Notes: a model not told the origin generated them from the letters alone. Counted from the stretch's first letter, positions 24,901-32,629 are shown. The stretch is DNA of 33,362 nt from Candidatus Dojkabacteria bacterium (GCA_028696915.1 JAQVGB010000001.1:1-33362), one strand, 5' to 3'. A program made the numbers and translations.

Positions 24901-25442
24901 TCTAGCCCCGACACAGTCACGTGATGTGCAAAATACTCGCCGACTGTTTTCACAACCACATCCTCGGCAACCGTCAGATAATCGATCTTTGCTCCTCCAT
25001 TGCCTTCCTGTAGAGAATCCCGCATGTTTTGCGCCGCATCCAGTCGGGCGCGGATGACATCACGGTCATCCACTGCAATTTCTTTCCCAATTTTTGAGAA
25101 AAAAAGCGGGTAAAACTGGTCGGTCGTTCCATAGACCACATAGCCTTTCGTCGCCTCATCAGTCACCCAGCTAATCGTTGCGGAACGTCCGGTCACATTA
25201 GTCACACGCACCCTTTTCGGGGCAGAGAAATTCTCGGACAATCCTACATAGACAACAAATGCGATCGTGAGGACAAATACCACCAAACTCAGCCCCACAA
25301 CGAACCTGTTCGGAGAAATCTTCATCCTCAGCCGCTTCAACGCGGGCTTCTGCAACACTGTAACCGGTTCGGGAGCAGGTGGCACAGTATCGGGAGTACC
25401 GGGCACATTCGCAGCCGGAACATCAGGGACAGTCTGATCCAT
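21993..25442 (-). CDS. Cysteine-rich surface protein, single TM, FN3-like N domain
   Basis: A 1149-residue protein with a Pro-rich cytoplasmic tail, a TM (~47-68), a purple-acid-phosphatase-type FN3 domain (~73-200: RVRVTNVTGRSATISWVTDEATKGYVVYG... HHVTVSGLDPEQTYYFMVG), a carboxypeptidase-regulatory-like beta domain (~225-330) and a long Cys-rich region (~350-840). The latter repeats motifs of the type GLCPG-SANI-RCC and contains Asp/Ser-rich linkers. A C-terminal domain (~900-1149) has two FVSFPFL/WNLVSVHG-type repeats and ends GVWTPE. It is a paralogue of the next gene upstream on this strand (25770-28691). The frame is open to 25622, but the ATG at 25442 is chosen because it has an SD (AGGA, 5-nt spacing) and a consensus promoter just upstream, and it gives the same tail-TM layout as the paralogue. 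Function unknown; probably cell envelope or attachment. Confidence 0.88.
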   Translation of the reverse strand: MDQTVPDVPAANVPGTPDTVPPAPEPVTVLQKPALKRLRMKISPNRFVVGLSLVVFVLTIAFVVYVGLSENFSAPKRVRVTNVTGRSATISWVTDEATKGYVVYGTTDQFYPLFFSKIGKEIAVDDRDVIRARLDAAQNMRDSLQEGNGGAKIDYLTVAEDVVVKTVGEYFAHHVTVSGLDPEQTYYFMVGNGFRFSKSWEMDTSGGFPTASVNSFTTFADLEDMRVPNPAYGKIVSPAGDIPDGVIYMRINELPSEPLSAVLADNGSWYIDISGFRAFDGAEFGGVDENTDEEYLLVEAPGFVPQEVTIPMTMDAPADPIVMEEEQDVVESKGGGSLVSYVEAAYQEPECEAVGGQCMNENDCSGKVRSGLCPTQPINIKCCIDENDASGDDSDDDSSSSDTETDTDSSSDSPHSEGSTSCCEDPNQSGCTDADFAGCSCYGVPGECISAPGKSSGDSCNNGAGTIKIGLCPGSANIRCCYTGGEEQEPSSGGGGCGEVRCGPDKYDCWTSGEGGSRDPKCSWATCQADGTWKASSDCCGGCGDGSGSGDAIPSGGGSECPVDGNEGSKSRNQKCLDGDGCYCNIDERLYDFVECTETCPFIDADDIPGQIPPPPSEVCVGSYYPDDTCGGLEGTETPDGGALCPRCAPVVVSYQLCYECKQSGSSSSTSNSTDATGGSSPATPPSGGGSGCDFSGEGKACGDKCSGQVRESGSRKYVCTGGVWQEKISEGSCPVDVSLTGTNVGCYCDETNSVIAPGEACGGGTPPEIPAWADVSKGEQCKAKQCNCEHAAFYSIELNDWCPNITTPGCWVKQRIEPGQICNTKGYVCQCSDLGDCKCDPPSGENSQIVIDGSGVIASLREAVIGVEKRASLLSNYFRVHAQSDSQDVIIDPETGIMLFPEPGKYCVDGIEGYGTLCFYVNAGGQAVIYVDVNENGLFDERDIDISRATGITVTQENLSFYYDISQGFNFVSFPFLNEDIGTTAVEVLVNLNEVYGGSFYSIASYESGQWQVIEQRGETIYGSNDFQILPGKGYVIRSSADILVRLEGKGVAEPVPIGLIEGWNLVSVHGVGESYTAASVIDGVNLTGVVQADNLSEWEAVRSRYSGLQVETGDGGTQEVYGFDFPISGTEAYFVRVINGSGVWTPE

Positions 25443-25470
25443 ATGATTCCTGGAACATATAATCAATTCC

Positions 25471-25499
25471 AGCATACGCAAACACGAAATCCTTGTCAA
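25471..25499 (-). promoter_or_regulatory. Promoter of the 1149-residue surface protein
   Basis: Minus strand TTGACA (25494-25499), 17-nt spacer, TATGCT (25471-25476). The predicted start near 25464 leaves a ~22-nt leader with an SD before the ATG at 25442. This supports the shorter start. Confidence 0.85.
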
Positions 25500-25562
25500 A
25501 CTGCTGGTGGACTGGAAATCGCACGTTTTGTTCGAAAATTCCCGATCTACACTCCTAACCTC

Positions 25563-25698
25563 AAAAAAACGTCCTGTCATACACCACAGAAACGGGGACA
25601 CGATGACGTCCCCTCGGCGCATCTATGTCCCCGGATTCCCCCTCGATTCCAACAATACAGAATCCGGATGAAAAGATCCTAACAAAAGTATGACAGGA
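25563..25698 (-). terminator. Multi-helix hairpin element ending in a T7 run
   Basis: On the minus strand an 11-bp outer stem (TCCTGTCATAC at 25698-25688 with GTATGACAGGA at 25582-25572) encloses three abutting hairpins: GGAT/ATCC (25666-25679), GGATTC/GAATCC (25633-25665) and GGGGAC/GTCCCC (25594-25632, with an alternative pairing at 25594-25613). T7 follows at 25563-25569, so it probably ends the transcript of the 973-residue gene, whose stop is 72 nt upstream. The shape, a four-way junction with no linkers between the inner helices, is more elaborate than a normal terminator. Confidence 0.6.
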
Positions 25699-25704
25699 TA
25701 ATTA

Positions 25705-25739
25705 CCCGAGAGAGTCGGGACAGGCCAGCACATACCGGC
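25705..25739 (-). other. Two small hairpins after the 973-residue gene
   Basis: On the minus strand GGCC...GGCC (25739-25722) and CCCGA-CTCTC-TCGGG (25719-25705) lie between the stop codon at 25770 and the multi-helix element. Neither has a T-run. They probably belong to a structured 3' UTR. Confidence 0.4.
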
Positions 25740-25769
25740 CAAAAACGTTTTCACCACGACACGTTTCGT

Positions 25770-28691
25770 CTACTCGGGCGTCCACACCCCGCCGCCCGCC
25801 GAAATTCTGACGAAGTACCCGCGCCCAGTTTCCAACGGAAAATCGAAACCGTACACTTGAGCGCCGGTTTTCTGCAGGCCCTCGTACCGGGACACAGGCG
25901 CATCCCACTTAGTCACGTTATCAGCGGTCGCTCCTTCAATCGCGTTGATGCTATCGATCAGGCTTTCGGCGGTGTAGATCCTTCCCGCGCCGTTAATACC
26001 CATCAGATGCCATCCGGGAACGTTGAAGTCCACGGGAGCCGGAGCCGTCAGTGAATACCCGGCAAGAAGCAATTCCATGTCAACAAACGATCTCAGCACA
26101 TATCCACGGCCGGGAACAACAGGGAAGCAGTCCCCGGAAACGGTCCCTGTATCGCGACGGTACGAAGTCGCCTGAAACTTCCCGGACTCAAATCGCCCGA
26201 CCATAGTCACCCCCAGATCCGTTGTCACAGCGTTCATATCAACAATAAGCTCACACGAATCCGTCAGGGCTGGAAGGTACTCGAACGAGACGAAATTTAA
26301 CCCTTCGGAAACGGTCAACTCAAACGTGCTTTCCGTCGTATCGACCGTTACCTCTAACAGAGTACTACAAAGATCAAGTTGTTTTTCGTCACCATCCATC
26401 ATACCATTCCCGTTATCATCAACAAAAAGCGTGTATCCCTGTCCCTCGACAAGACGGACACTCTCGACGACCCCGACACCGGGGACCGTCACACTGTATA
26501 GACCGTTTTCATCTGGCGTCATAACAAGACAGTCCGTTACGGTATACGAGGCTTCTGCGGCATGAACGGAGGGAACAAGCCGCGAGGAAGATGTTCCAAG
26601 TGCGGATTTGGAAGAAGTTCGTTGGGCGACGGCTCCGAATCGGCGGTTTTCTTCACCGGCATGCCCTCCCGGGCGAATCGGTATTGAACCTCCCCGGCTA
26701 CTACTTCCACCTGTATCACGATCCGTGCCGCCGTTCGCAGACGCCGGTTGACATGCCCCCTCACCACAGGATTCATAACCACTATTTGGGAATTCAAACG
26801 CCGCACAATCTTTGTATTCAGAAAGCGTCTCGTCGACTGATTCACCATGCTCATACCAACAACAGCATCTCTTCGTATTTCCTTGTCCTGCATTCGCAGA
26901 GTTCTCCTGAGAAGCAACCACACAACAACCAAAACCCTCCTGACATCCATGACCTTTCTTAAAGTCTCCTCCCTCACATGCCTTAGCGATATTACAAGTC
27001 CCATTTTTTCCATTGATAGCACAGCTATCACCAATATTCTTTTCAATCTTCTCGGCACAACATACAACTTCGGCGCCACCCGGACAGTGCCCCGGAACGA
27101 AGTCCTTCGGCGATTCACACGATTCTCCTGCACTTTTATCCAGACACTCTCCGGTATGATAGTTCGATGGCGTACAGTCTTCCCCTACACCTACTTTCGT
27201 GTCTTCCGTCTGGTCACTCGGCCTCCCAGATTGGTCAGAATCCTGGCCGGGACCTTCCGCATTGCTAGAAACACATTTATTCTTGTCATTGCAAATCAAC
27301 CCCTCACAACACCCACCCTCCTTATTACACGCCTCACCCACGTCACTACACAGCTCATTTCCCTCTGCACACTTACCACAGCCATGCGCCTGACAGTCGT
27401 TATATCCCTTCTTCCAATCATCCTCAGAATCACACTGACCACCACCAAGAGCCTCATTTCTCCATCCACTATCATCACAGCAGTTGTTTGCTGCCACGAC
27501 ATACGACACCAGCCCTCTCCCGCTACTTTCTTCTGTTTCTGGGCTATCGGCATCCAAGCCGTCCGCTGAGGACACCGTGATCACCCGCGCCGGAGCATTT
27601 TCATTAAGATGAATATTGACTGGAGTAGAGGCAAGATCCGATCCGGCAACGACATACACATTTTCAAGATCACTCTCCTCATCAAATGCTACCACCTCGC
27701 CGCTCACCGACCGCACATTCGCCAGATCAAGATACCACCGTCCCTCTTCGTTCAATGTCGCCGAAACCGGAGCCGACTGCGTTTCCGCACCATTGTAGTA
27801 CACAACCGCATACGAAATCCCGTCCACAGCCGCCGACCCGTCCTCTGAAACGACACTCCCGTACGATGGATCCGGAACAGCAAGGTCCTCAACCATGGCA
27901 ACTGTCACAAACACATTCTCCTGCGACACCGTGTAGCGATCATTAGCAAACGTGTCCAATTCCGCACTAAACCATAACCCCGATCCTACCGCGAAGTAGT
28001 ATTGTTGCTCTGGATCCAGCCCGGTCAGCGTCACATGATGTGTATAGTAATTATTCAAATCGGGAGCCATCGCATCATACCCGGCAGGCACCATAGAGAC
28101 ACCCTCTGTGCCACTGATATCTGCATAGTACTCAAGCTCCGCCTTGCTGACGTCCCTGTCATCATAGGCAAGTTTACTTCCAAATCTCGCAAGCACACCC
28201 GGAAGAAAACTCTGATCTTGAGAATACACGACCACACCCGGGGTCGGTTTGTCGGTCCGCCACGAAATAGTCACGGATTGATCAGTCACATTCGTTACGC
28301 GGATATCTCGAGGAGCGCTATAGGTGACTACCGTCCACACGGCAAAACCAGCAATTGATAGGAAAACGGCCCCAGCCAACAAAAGCAGGAGGGCCTTCAG
28401 AATCGAGCGGTTCCCTTTCGGTTGCTCTGATTGGGAATGCACGGATTGTGGTGGCTCAACTGGAGCGGGTTGTGTTGGTGCAAGATTAGCCTGCGGCAGT
28501 TCAACGTGCGGCACCGCAGCCTGCACACCAGCAGGTTGCGGAACATCAGGTTGACCTAACGACTGGGCCTGTTCTTCTTTTTCAGCACCCGACACCTGGT
28601 CGACTAGAGCCTTTGAATCCTGGACCGGAGGAGAACCAGGAGCATTTGACGAAGAAACCTGACCGGAAGAATTGCTCTCTTCTGGATTCAT
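25770..28691 (-). CDS. Cysteine-rich surface protein, paralogue with FN3-like N domain
   Basis: A 973-residue paralogue of the gene at 21993-25442 with the same order of parts: a Pro/Gln-rich cytoplasmic tail of ~95 residues, a TM (~98-122), a purple-acid-phosphatase-type FN3 domain (RDIRVTNVTDQSVTISWRTDKPTPGVVVY... GLDPEQQYYFAVG), a carboxypeptidase-regulatory-like domain, a Cys-rich region (~404-645, including HCPGGAEVVCC and GCQEGFGCCV) and a C-terminal domain with FVSFEYL and PGWHLMGINGAG repeats ending GVWTPE. Its Cys-rich part is about half as long as in the paralogue. The many cysteine pairs outside the membrane imply disulfides or metal binding. An OmpA-like, sortase or PEP-CTERM signal is not visible. 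No SD; the ATG at 28691 fits a TTTACG-N17-TATAAC promoter. Confidence 0.88.
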   Translation of the reverse strand: MNPEESNSSGQVSSSNAPGSPPVQDSKALVDQVSGAEKEEQAQSLGQPDVPQPAGVQAAVPHVELPQANLAPTQPAPVEPPQSVHSQSEQPKGNRSILKALLLLLAGAVFLSIAGFAVWTVVTYSAPRDIRVTNVTDQSVTISWRTDKPTPGVVVYSQDQSFLPGVLARFGSKLAYDDRDVSKAELEYYADISGTEGVSMVPAGYDAMAPDLNNYYTHHVTLTGLDPEQQYYFAVGSGLWFSAELDTFANDRYTVSQENVFVTVAMVEDLAVPDPSYGSVVSEDGSAAVDGISYAVVYYNGAETQSAPVSATLNEEGRWYLDLANVRSVSGEVVAFDEESDLENVYVVAGSDLASTPVNIHLNENAPARVITVSSADGLDADSPETEESSGRGLVSYVVAANNCCDDSGWRNEALGGGQCDSEDDWKKGYNDCQAHGCGKCAEGNELCSDVGEACNKEGGCCEGLICNDKNKCVSSNAEGPGQDSDQSGRPSDQTEDTKVGVGEDCTPSNYHTGECLDKSAGESCESPKDFVPGHCPGGAEVVCCAEKIEKNIGDSCAINGKNGTCNIAKACEGGDFKKGHGCQEGFGCCVVASQENSANAGQGNTKRCCCWYEHGESVDETLSEYKDCAAFEFPNSGYESCGEGACQPASANGGTDRDTGGSSSRGGSIPIRPGGHAGEENRRFGAVAQRTSSKSALGTSSSRLVPSVHAAEASYTVTDCLVMTPDENGLYSVTVPGVGVVESVRLVEGQGYTLFVDDNGNGMMDGDEKQLDLCSTLLEVTVDTTESTFELTVSEGLNFVSFEYLPALTDSCELIVDMNAVTTDLGVTMVGRFESGKFQATSYRRDTGTVSGDCFPVVPGRGYVLRSFVDMELLLAGYSLTAPAPVDFNVPGWHLMGINGAGRIYTAESLIDSINAIEGATADNVTKWDAPVSRYEGLQKTGAQVYGFDFPLETGRGYFVRISAGGGVWTPE

Positions 28692-28711
28692 ACAATCATG
28701 GACAGTAAGAA

Positions 28712-28746
28712 GTTATGGTTATAACCCATAACCACCATACCGTAAA
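28712..28746 (-). promoter_or_regulatory. Promoter with overlapping palindrome before the 973-residue gene
   Basis: Minus strand TTTACG (28741-28746), 17-nt spacer, TATAAC (28718-28723). The -10 box lies inside an inverted repeat (GTTATGG ... CCATAAC, 28712-28732) whose centre is close to the palindrome GGTTATAACC. A repressor operator is possible. Confidence 0.5.
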
Positions 28747-28862
28747 GAAAGGAAAAAATCCAGGCGGTGGTGAAGATCTGACTCTACACGAGATAAAGAC
28801 CCACTACAATCCACCTGGAAATTTAACAGGATAAGCGCTTTCACCTTCGATACCGACAAACA

Positions 28863-28935
28863 TGGACCCGGGCGGAATCGAACCGCCAACCTCTACAATG
28901 CGAATGTAGCGCTCTGCCAGTTGAGCTACGGGCCC
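28863..28935 (-). tRNA. tRNA-Ala (anticodon CGC)
   Basis: Acceptor GGGCCCG/CGGGTCC with discriminator A and G3-U70. D arm GCTC/GAGC, anticodon stem CTACA/TGTAG around TTCGCAT (anticodon CGC), T arm GGCGG-TTCGATT-CCGCC. No CCA is encoded. It accounts for most of the interval between the surface-protein gene and the transposase. Confidence 0.94.
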
Positions 28936-28969
28936 GGAGGACCGAACCGGATCAGATCGAACCTGCAAG

Positions 28970-28998
28970 ATTGTAAAGTATCTCGCCTTTTTCCACAA
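28970..28998 (-). promoter_or_regulatory. Promoter of tRNA-Ala(CGC)
   Basis: Minus strand TTGTGG (28993-28998), 17-nt spacer, TACAAT (28970-28975). Confidence 0.65.
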
Positions 28999-29020
28999 CA
29001 CCTTCGAGGAAAAAATCAGC

Positions 29021-29464
29021 CTATAACCATAAAGGTCGCGCATGCACCCGTAACCATCGGTAATCGTAATACTTTGTGACCAGTTTGAGTTTGACTGGAT
29101 TATTCTGCAAATATGCCCTTAGTCTCTTCCAATCTGTGTGGGCCGGAACATGCTTTGCCTGGTATCTCCCTTGAAAAACATGCCCCACCAGCCTATTCCG
29201 ACGATTAATATAGATGGTATACGAAATCCCCATACCCTGCATGAATTTGGGAATAGACCCGTCCATCAGCGGTTTCAACGCAAAGTGAAAATGATTAGGA
29301 AGTAGGCAATAGGCAATCACCTTAACCTTGAATCTATGAGAATATTTCCGTACTAGGCCAAGAAAAACTTCGTAGTCCCGCTCACGATAAAAGATGCTCT
29401 TCTTTCTGTTTCCCCTATTATAAATATGGTATATCTGGCCCTGAAAGAATTCGATGCGTCGCAT
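29021..29464 (-). CDS. REP-associated tyrosine transposase (IS200/RAYT-like)
   Basis: A 147-residue HUH-type Y1 transposase of the RAYT/IS200-like group. Visible motifs are FFQGQIYHIYNRGNRKKSIF at the N terminus, the metal-binding HUH pair in PNHFHFALKP (~58-60), FMQGMGISYTIYINRRNRLVGHVFQGRYQAK, and the catalytic tyrosine region LRAYLQNNPVKL (Tyr ~118). It cuts single-stranded DNA at hairpins; RAYT members act on REP palindromes. The C terminus is short but still reaches the YYDYRW block. No flanking IS ends are obvious. The ATG at 29464 is preferred over the GTG at 29470, because a TATACT -10 box (29471-29476) ends immediately upstream and implies a leaderless message. It may be the source of the REP-like elements near 11936 and 12808. 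Confidence 0.88.
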   Translation of the reverse strand: MRRIEFFQGQIYHIYNRGNRKKSIFYRERDYEVFLGLVRKYSHRFKVKVIAYCLLPNHFHFALKPLMDGSIPKFMQGMGISYTIYINRRNRLVGHVFQGRYQAKHVPAHTDWKRLRAYLQNNPVKLKLVTKYYDYRWLRVHARPLWL

Positions 29465-29602
29465 TCCCACAGTATATAGCCCACTTGTTACGGAACCATT
29501 ACGTACCGGTGTTAAGATCCAACCCGCACTCCTATCGGCCTACATCCCGGATCACATATCCCACGGAAAACCCACAACAAGAAGAAAACACGAAGATCCG
29601 AT

Positions 29603-30628
29603 CTAATACCCGCACACGTGGATATCCATATATGGCGCCGGGTTGATCCGCGATGCCCAGCCAACCCCCGCCCGAAGTTCGAAGTGCACATGGACCCCCG
29701 TCGCAAGACCGGTCGCTCCCATATTCCCTATCACCTGCCCCTTCGCAACATACTGCCCGGAAACAACCGCAATCGATGACATATGCGCATACCACGTCGT
29801 ATAGCCATTTCCATGATCGATCTGCACCGACCACGCGTACCCCCACGGATCGCTCATGCCGGCAAAGATCACGGTCCCTGCCGCAGACGCTATCAATGGC
29901 GGGTACGACGAGTTTGCGATGTCGATGGCCATATGCCACGCACTCGGACATTGGGTTACCAACCCCAACCCGCCCGAAACCGGCCACCCCAAAAATCTAG
30001 AAGCAGAAGGATCAGCCGGAGGAAGTGATGGTGTCGGATAATTCACCGATCCGGCATTCGATCCGACTGACGCAATTGGTGTCGGCGGGGCCGGAGGTGG
30101 CGGCATGGTTCCTTCTGGAATAAAGAGTGTCTGACCCTCGACAAGGTTAAACGGCGGATCAAGCCAGTTCACATCCGCAATCGCTTGCTCCGCTGCATTG
30201 TACTTTCCGGCAACAGATGACAATGTGTCGCCACTGGAAACAGTATGAATAACACCATTACCCGGAGGAATTTTAAGCTGATCTCCGGGACGAATAAAGT
30301 CGTATGCACTCATATCGTTCGCCCAGAGCAATGTCTGAGAACTCACGCCGTGCCGCTCAGCTATGACACTGATGGTATCCCCGCCTTGGACAGTATAGGT
30401 GATAATATCCAACCTCGAGCGGCCTTTTGGTACAAGCGTCTGGGACGATCCCCGCTCAACCAGCAAGTCAGTTTCGGAAACCGCCTGAACGGGTTCCGCT
30501 TCGGCAAGTACCTGAGAAGAAAGTTGCTTATGCTGGAGTGTAAATGGAAGAACCCCCACCGATATCAGGATCGTGGCGACAACAACCAGCCGGTACCAAC
30601 TGCCGCGCCCCCAGAATACATACCGCAT
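29603..30628 (-). CDS. LysM / M23 peptidase (cell-wall hydrolase)
   Basis: With the start at 30628 this is a 341-residue protein: a short basic N terminus (MRYVFWGRGSWYR), a TM or signal anchor (~14-32), two LysM domains (YTVQGGDTISVIAERHGVSSQTLLWAN... and HTVSSGDTLSSVAGKYNAAEQAIADVN...), a Pro-rich linker and an M23 domain. M23 metal and catalytic residues are visible in WHMAIDIAN (usual HxxxxD), WYAHMSS and HVHFELR. It should bind and cut peptidoglycan stems or crosslinks. The ATG at 30628 is preferred because it has the strong SD AGAGGGG 4-5 nt upstream; the frame stays open to an ATG at 30784, which would add 52 residues with an unusual extra hydrophobic stretch. A TACAAT at about 30860 could be its promoter. 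Confidence 0.9.
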   Translation of the reverse strand: MRYVFWGRGSWYRLVVVATILISVGVLPFTLQHKQLSSQVLAEAEPVQAVSETDLLVERGSSQTLVPKGRSRLDIITYTVQGGDTISVIAERHGVSSQTLLWANDMSAYDFIRPGDQLKIPPGNGVIHTVSSGDTLSSVAGKYNAAEQAIADVNWLDPPFNLVEGQTLFIPEGTMPPPPAPPTPIASVGSNAGSVNYPTPSLPPADPSASRFLGWPVSGGLGLVTQCPSAWHMAIDIANSSYPPLIASAAGTVIFAGMSDPWGYAWSVQIDHGNGYTTWYAHMSSIAVVSGQYVAKGQVIGNMGATGLATGVHVHFELRAGVGWASRINPAPYMDIHVCGY

Positions 30629-30784
30629 GAGTCCCCTCTTGATCGAGTCCAGACTGCTGATAGTTACTTCTCCCGCAACAGACAACACGACAATAATTTG
30701 TCGAAATCGCATGAAAAGATAGAGAAAAATCTCCCGGGAAAAACCTGCCAACTCATGACCCAGAGCGGATCTTTGCTGTTCCAT

Positions 30785-31082
30785 ACTGTCAAAACACTCC
30801 TTTTATGTCCCCCATCCAAACCGGCCGACGACATTCAAAAAACACAAAAGGGACAGGTCATTGTACCAGAAATGGGCGGATAACTCCACATCAATGGTGA
30901 CAGGCATCGAGAGTTGGCAACGATTCCTTGTATCTCGCCTCGGTGAAAAATTGCAGGGTAGTTAACAGTCTGATGGTAGTGGAATAGAAGTTCCTCCCCG
31001 AATAAACCCGTAAAGGTGTCGTTCACCGAGAAACACTGCAAGACCAGCAGGAGACACTTTTAACCGAACGCTCTCGTGCAGA
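30785..31082. other. Intergenic region between rho and the M23 peptidase gene
   Basis: No convincing gene. On the minus strand it holds the 3' UTR of rho, including a 9-bp inverted repeat, CTCGGTGAA (30939-30947) with TTCACCGAG (31022-31030) separated by 74 nt, and a TACAAT -10-like box near 30860 that may serve the peptidase gene. No standard terminator follows rho. Confidence 0.5.
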
Positions 31083-32339
31083 TTACCCGATGCTCTCGTG
31101 CAGAGTCGCAAGGAATTCCTGGTTGCTCTTGGTCTTTCTGAGCCGCTCAACCAGGACTTCGGTTGCACCTTCTTCCTGGGGGAGCGCTTCAAGCATACGC
31201 CTGACACGCCAGGACTGATTAAGCACTTCCTTATCGAGCAGAAGCTCTTCATGGCGGGTTCCCGAACGGACGACATCAATGGCAGGATACACTCGCCGCT
31301 CGGCAAGGCGCCGGTCGAGGTGCAGTTCCATGTTGCCGGTGCCCTTGAACTCCTCGTATACAAGATCGTCCATGCGGCTACCGGTATCGATCAGTGCAGT
31401 TGCAATAATCGTAAGGCTTCCACCGTTTTCGATGTTTCGTGCCGCACCGAAGAACCGCTTTGGCGGGAACAATGCAACCGGGTCGAAACCGCCCGACAAG
31501 GTCCGTCCTGATGTCGGCATCGTAATATTGTATGCGCGTGCAAGACGGGTAATGCTGTCCATCAGAATGACAACGTTCCGCCCTGCCTCTACCATTCTTT
31601 TGGCCTTCTCAAGTGCCATTTCCGCGACTTTGCAGTTATCCTCAGGCCGTTCGTCGAAGTTGCTTGCAAACACCTCACCCTTCACCGACCGCTCGATATG
31701 GGTCACCTCCTCCGGCCGTTCTCCGACCAATACGACCATCAGGTCGACATCTTTCTGATTCTCGGTAACACCGGCAGCGATATCGAGTAGAAGCCACGTT
31801 TTACCCGCTTTCGGCGGGGACACGATCATACCGCGCTGTCCGAAGCCGATCGGACTGAGCAGGTCGATAATACGGGTCGACAGCTTGTCTGATTCGGTTT
31901 CCAGAATAATTTGCTTATCGGGAAAAATTGGGGTCGATTTCTCAAATCGGGGACGGTCCATAATTGAAAGCGGATCCATACCCCAAACCGAGTCCACCCG
32001 CAATAGCGAGCGGTATTTCTCGTTATCTTTGGGAGGCCGGGCCGGGCCTGCAATGAGATCTCCGGTCTTGAGCCGGAATTTCTTAATCTGAGTACCGGAG
32101 ACATAGGCGTCGTGCTCTCCCTGAAGTAATCCTTCTGTCCGAAGTACCCCATGGGTGCTGTCGTTCATGACCTCGAGAACGCCTGACGCGTAATCGTAAC
32201 CCTCTTTCTTGGCGACATGGCGCATGATGTTCATGATCACCTCACTCTTGTCATCCGCACCGCCATCGGTAACGTCGAGTTTTTTTGCAAGAAGTTTCAA
32301 CTGCGGAACCGTCTTTGCGTTAAGCTCACTGAAATTCAC
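31083..32339 (-). CDS. rho: Transcription termination factor Rho
   Basis: A 418-residue hexameric RNA-dependent helicase that ends transcription. Domains are an N-terminal Rho_N helical domain (MNFSELNAKTVPQLKLLAKKLDV), a cold-shock-like RNA-binding domain (~50-125: GVLEVMNDSTHGVLR... FRLKTGDLIAGPARPP) and a RecA-type ATPase with Walker A SPPKAGKT, VLVGERPEEVT, Walker B VVILMDSITRLARAYN and the R-loop region SGGFDPVALFPPKRFFGAARN. Length equals E. coli Rho (419). The start is a GTG at 32339 (MNFSEL aligns with the family start); no SD is seen. It has its own consensus promoter, downstream of a terminated small-RNA gene. Confidence 0.97.
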   Translation of the reverse strand: MNFSELNAKTVPQLKLLAKKLDVTDGGADDKSEVIMNIMRHVAKKEGYDYASGVLEVMNDSTHGVLRTEGLLQGEHDAYVSGTQIKKFRLKTGDLIAGPARPPKDNEKYRSLLRVDSVWGMDPLSIMDRPRFEKSTPIFPDKQIILETESDKLSTRIIDLLSPIGFGQRGMIVSPPKAGKTWLLLDIAAGVTENQKDVDLMVVLVGERPEEVTHIERSVKGEVFASNFDERPEDNCKVAEMALEKAKRMVEAGRNVVILMDSITRLARAYNITMPTSGRTLSGGFDPVALFPPKRFFGAARNIENGGSLTIIATALIDTGSRMDDLVYEEFKGTGNMELHLDRRLAERRVYPAIDVVRSGTRHEELLLDKEVLNQSWRVRRMLEALPQEEGATEVLVERLRKTKSNQEFLATLHESIG

Positions 32340-32459
32340 CTTGATACGACACTGAAATCTTAGATGCCTGCGAGGAAATGCCTCAGCGGGTTGATACCTG
32401 AAAACTCCCGGAAAGCCACATCGCCAGAGTTACACGTCTTGAGATGGAAAACTGCGTTA

Positions 32460-32488
32460 AGTATACGAAGCTGTAGTATCGATGTCAA
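32460..32488 (-). promoter_or_regulatory. Promoter of rho
   Basis: Minus strand TTGACA (32483-32488), 17-nt spacer, TATACT (32460-32465). The predicted start near 32453 gives a ~114-nt leader. It lies directly after the small-RNA terminator at 32509-32550. Confidence 0.88.
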
Positions 32489-32508
32489 ATAAGCGTAGTT
32501 GCTTTGCG

Positions 32509-32550
32509 AAAAAAGGAAAAACGGGATCGGTACTGCCCCAACCGACCCCG
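32509..32550 (-). terminator. Intrinsic terminator of the small-RNA gene
   Basis: Minus strand CGGGGTCGGT (32550-32541) pairs with ACCGATCCCG (32531-32522) over a 9-nt loop, with one G-U pair, followed by TTTTTCCTTTTTT. The plus strand lacks a T-run, so it acts on minus-strand transcription. Confidence 0.92.
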
Positions 32551-32629
32551 ACCACTAAATCCTCTATGGACCTACCGGTCGAGGTATAACACAACAGTTA
32601 TTTCCCGAAAAGAAGAGCGATGCGCGAAC

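Noticed and set aside
25443..25622. 60-residue N-terminal extension of the 1149-residue surface protein
   Set aside because: It would start inside the terminator element, upstream of a consensus promoter, and its sequence has no match to the paralogue's tail. The ATG at 25442 has an SD.
26537..27569. Long overlapping ORFs antisense or shifted within the surface-protein genes (e.g. 198 and 240 codons)
   Set aside because: They are shadows of the Cys-rich coding frame, lack starts with SD or promoters, and have arginine- or threonine-rich low-complexity content.
30629..30784. 52-residue N-terminal extension of the M23 peptidase
   Set aside because: The ATG at 30628 has a much better SD and gives a normal signal-anchor start, although the longer form cannot be excluded.
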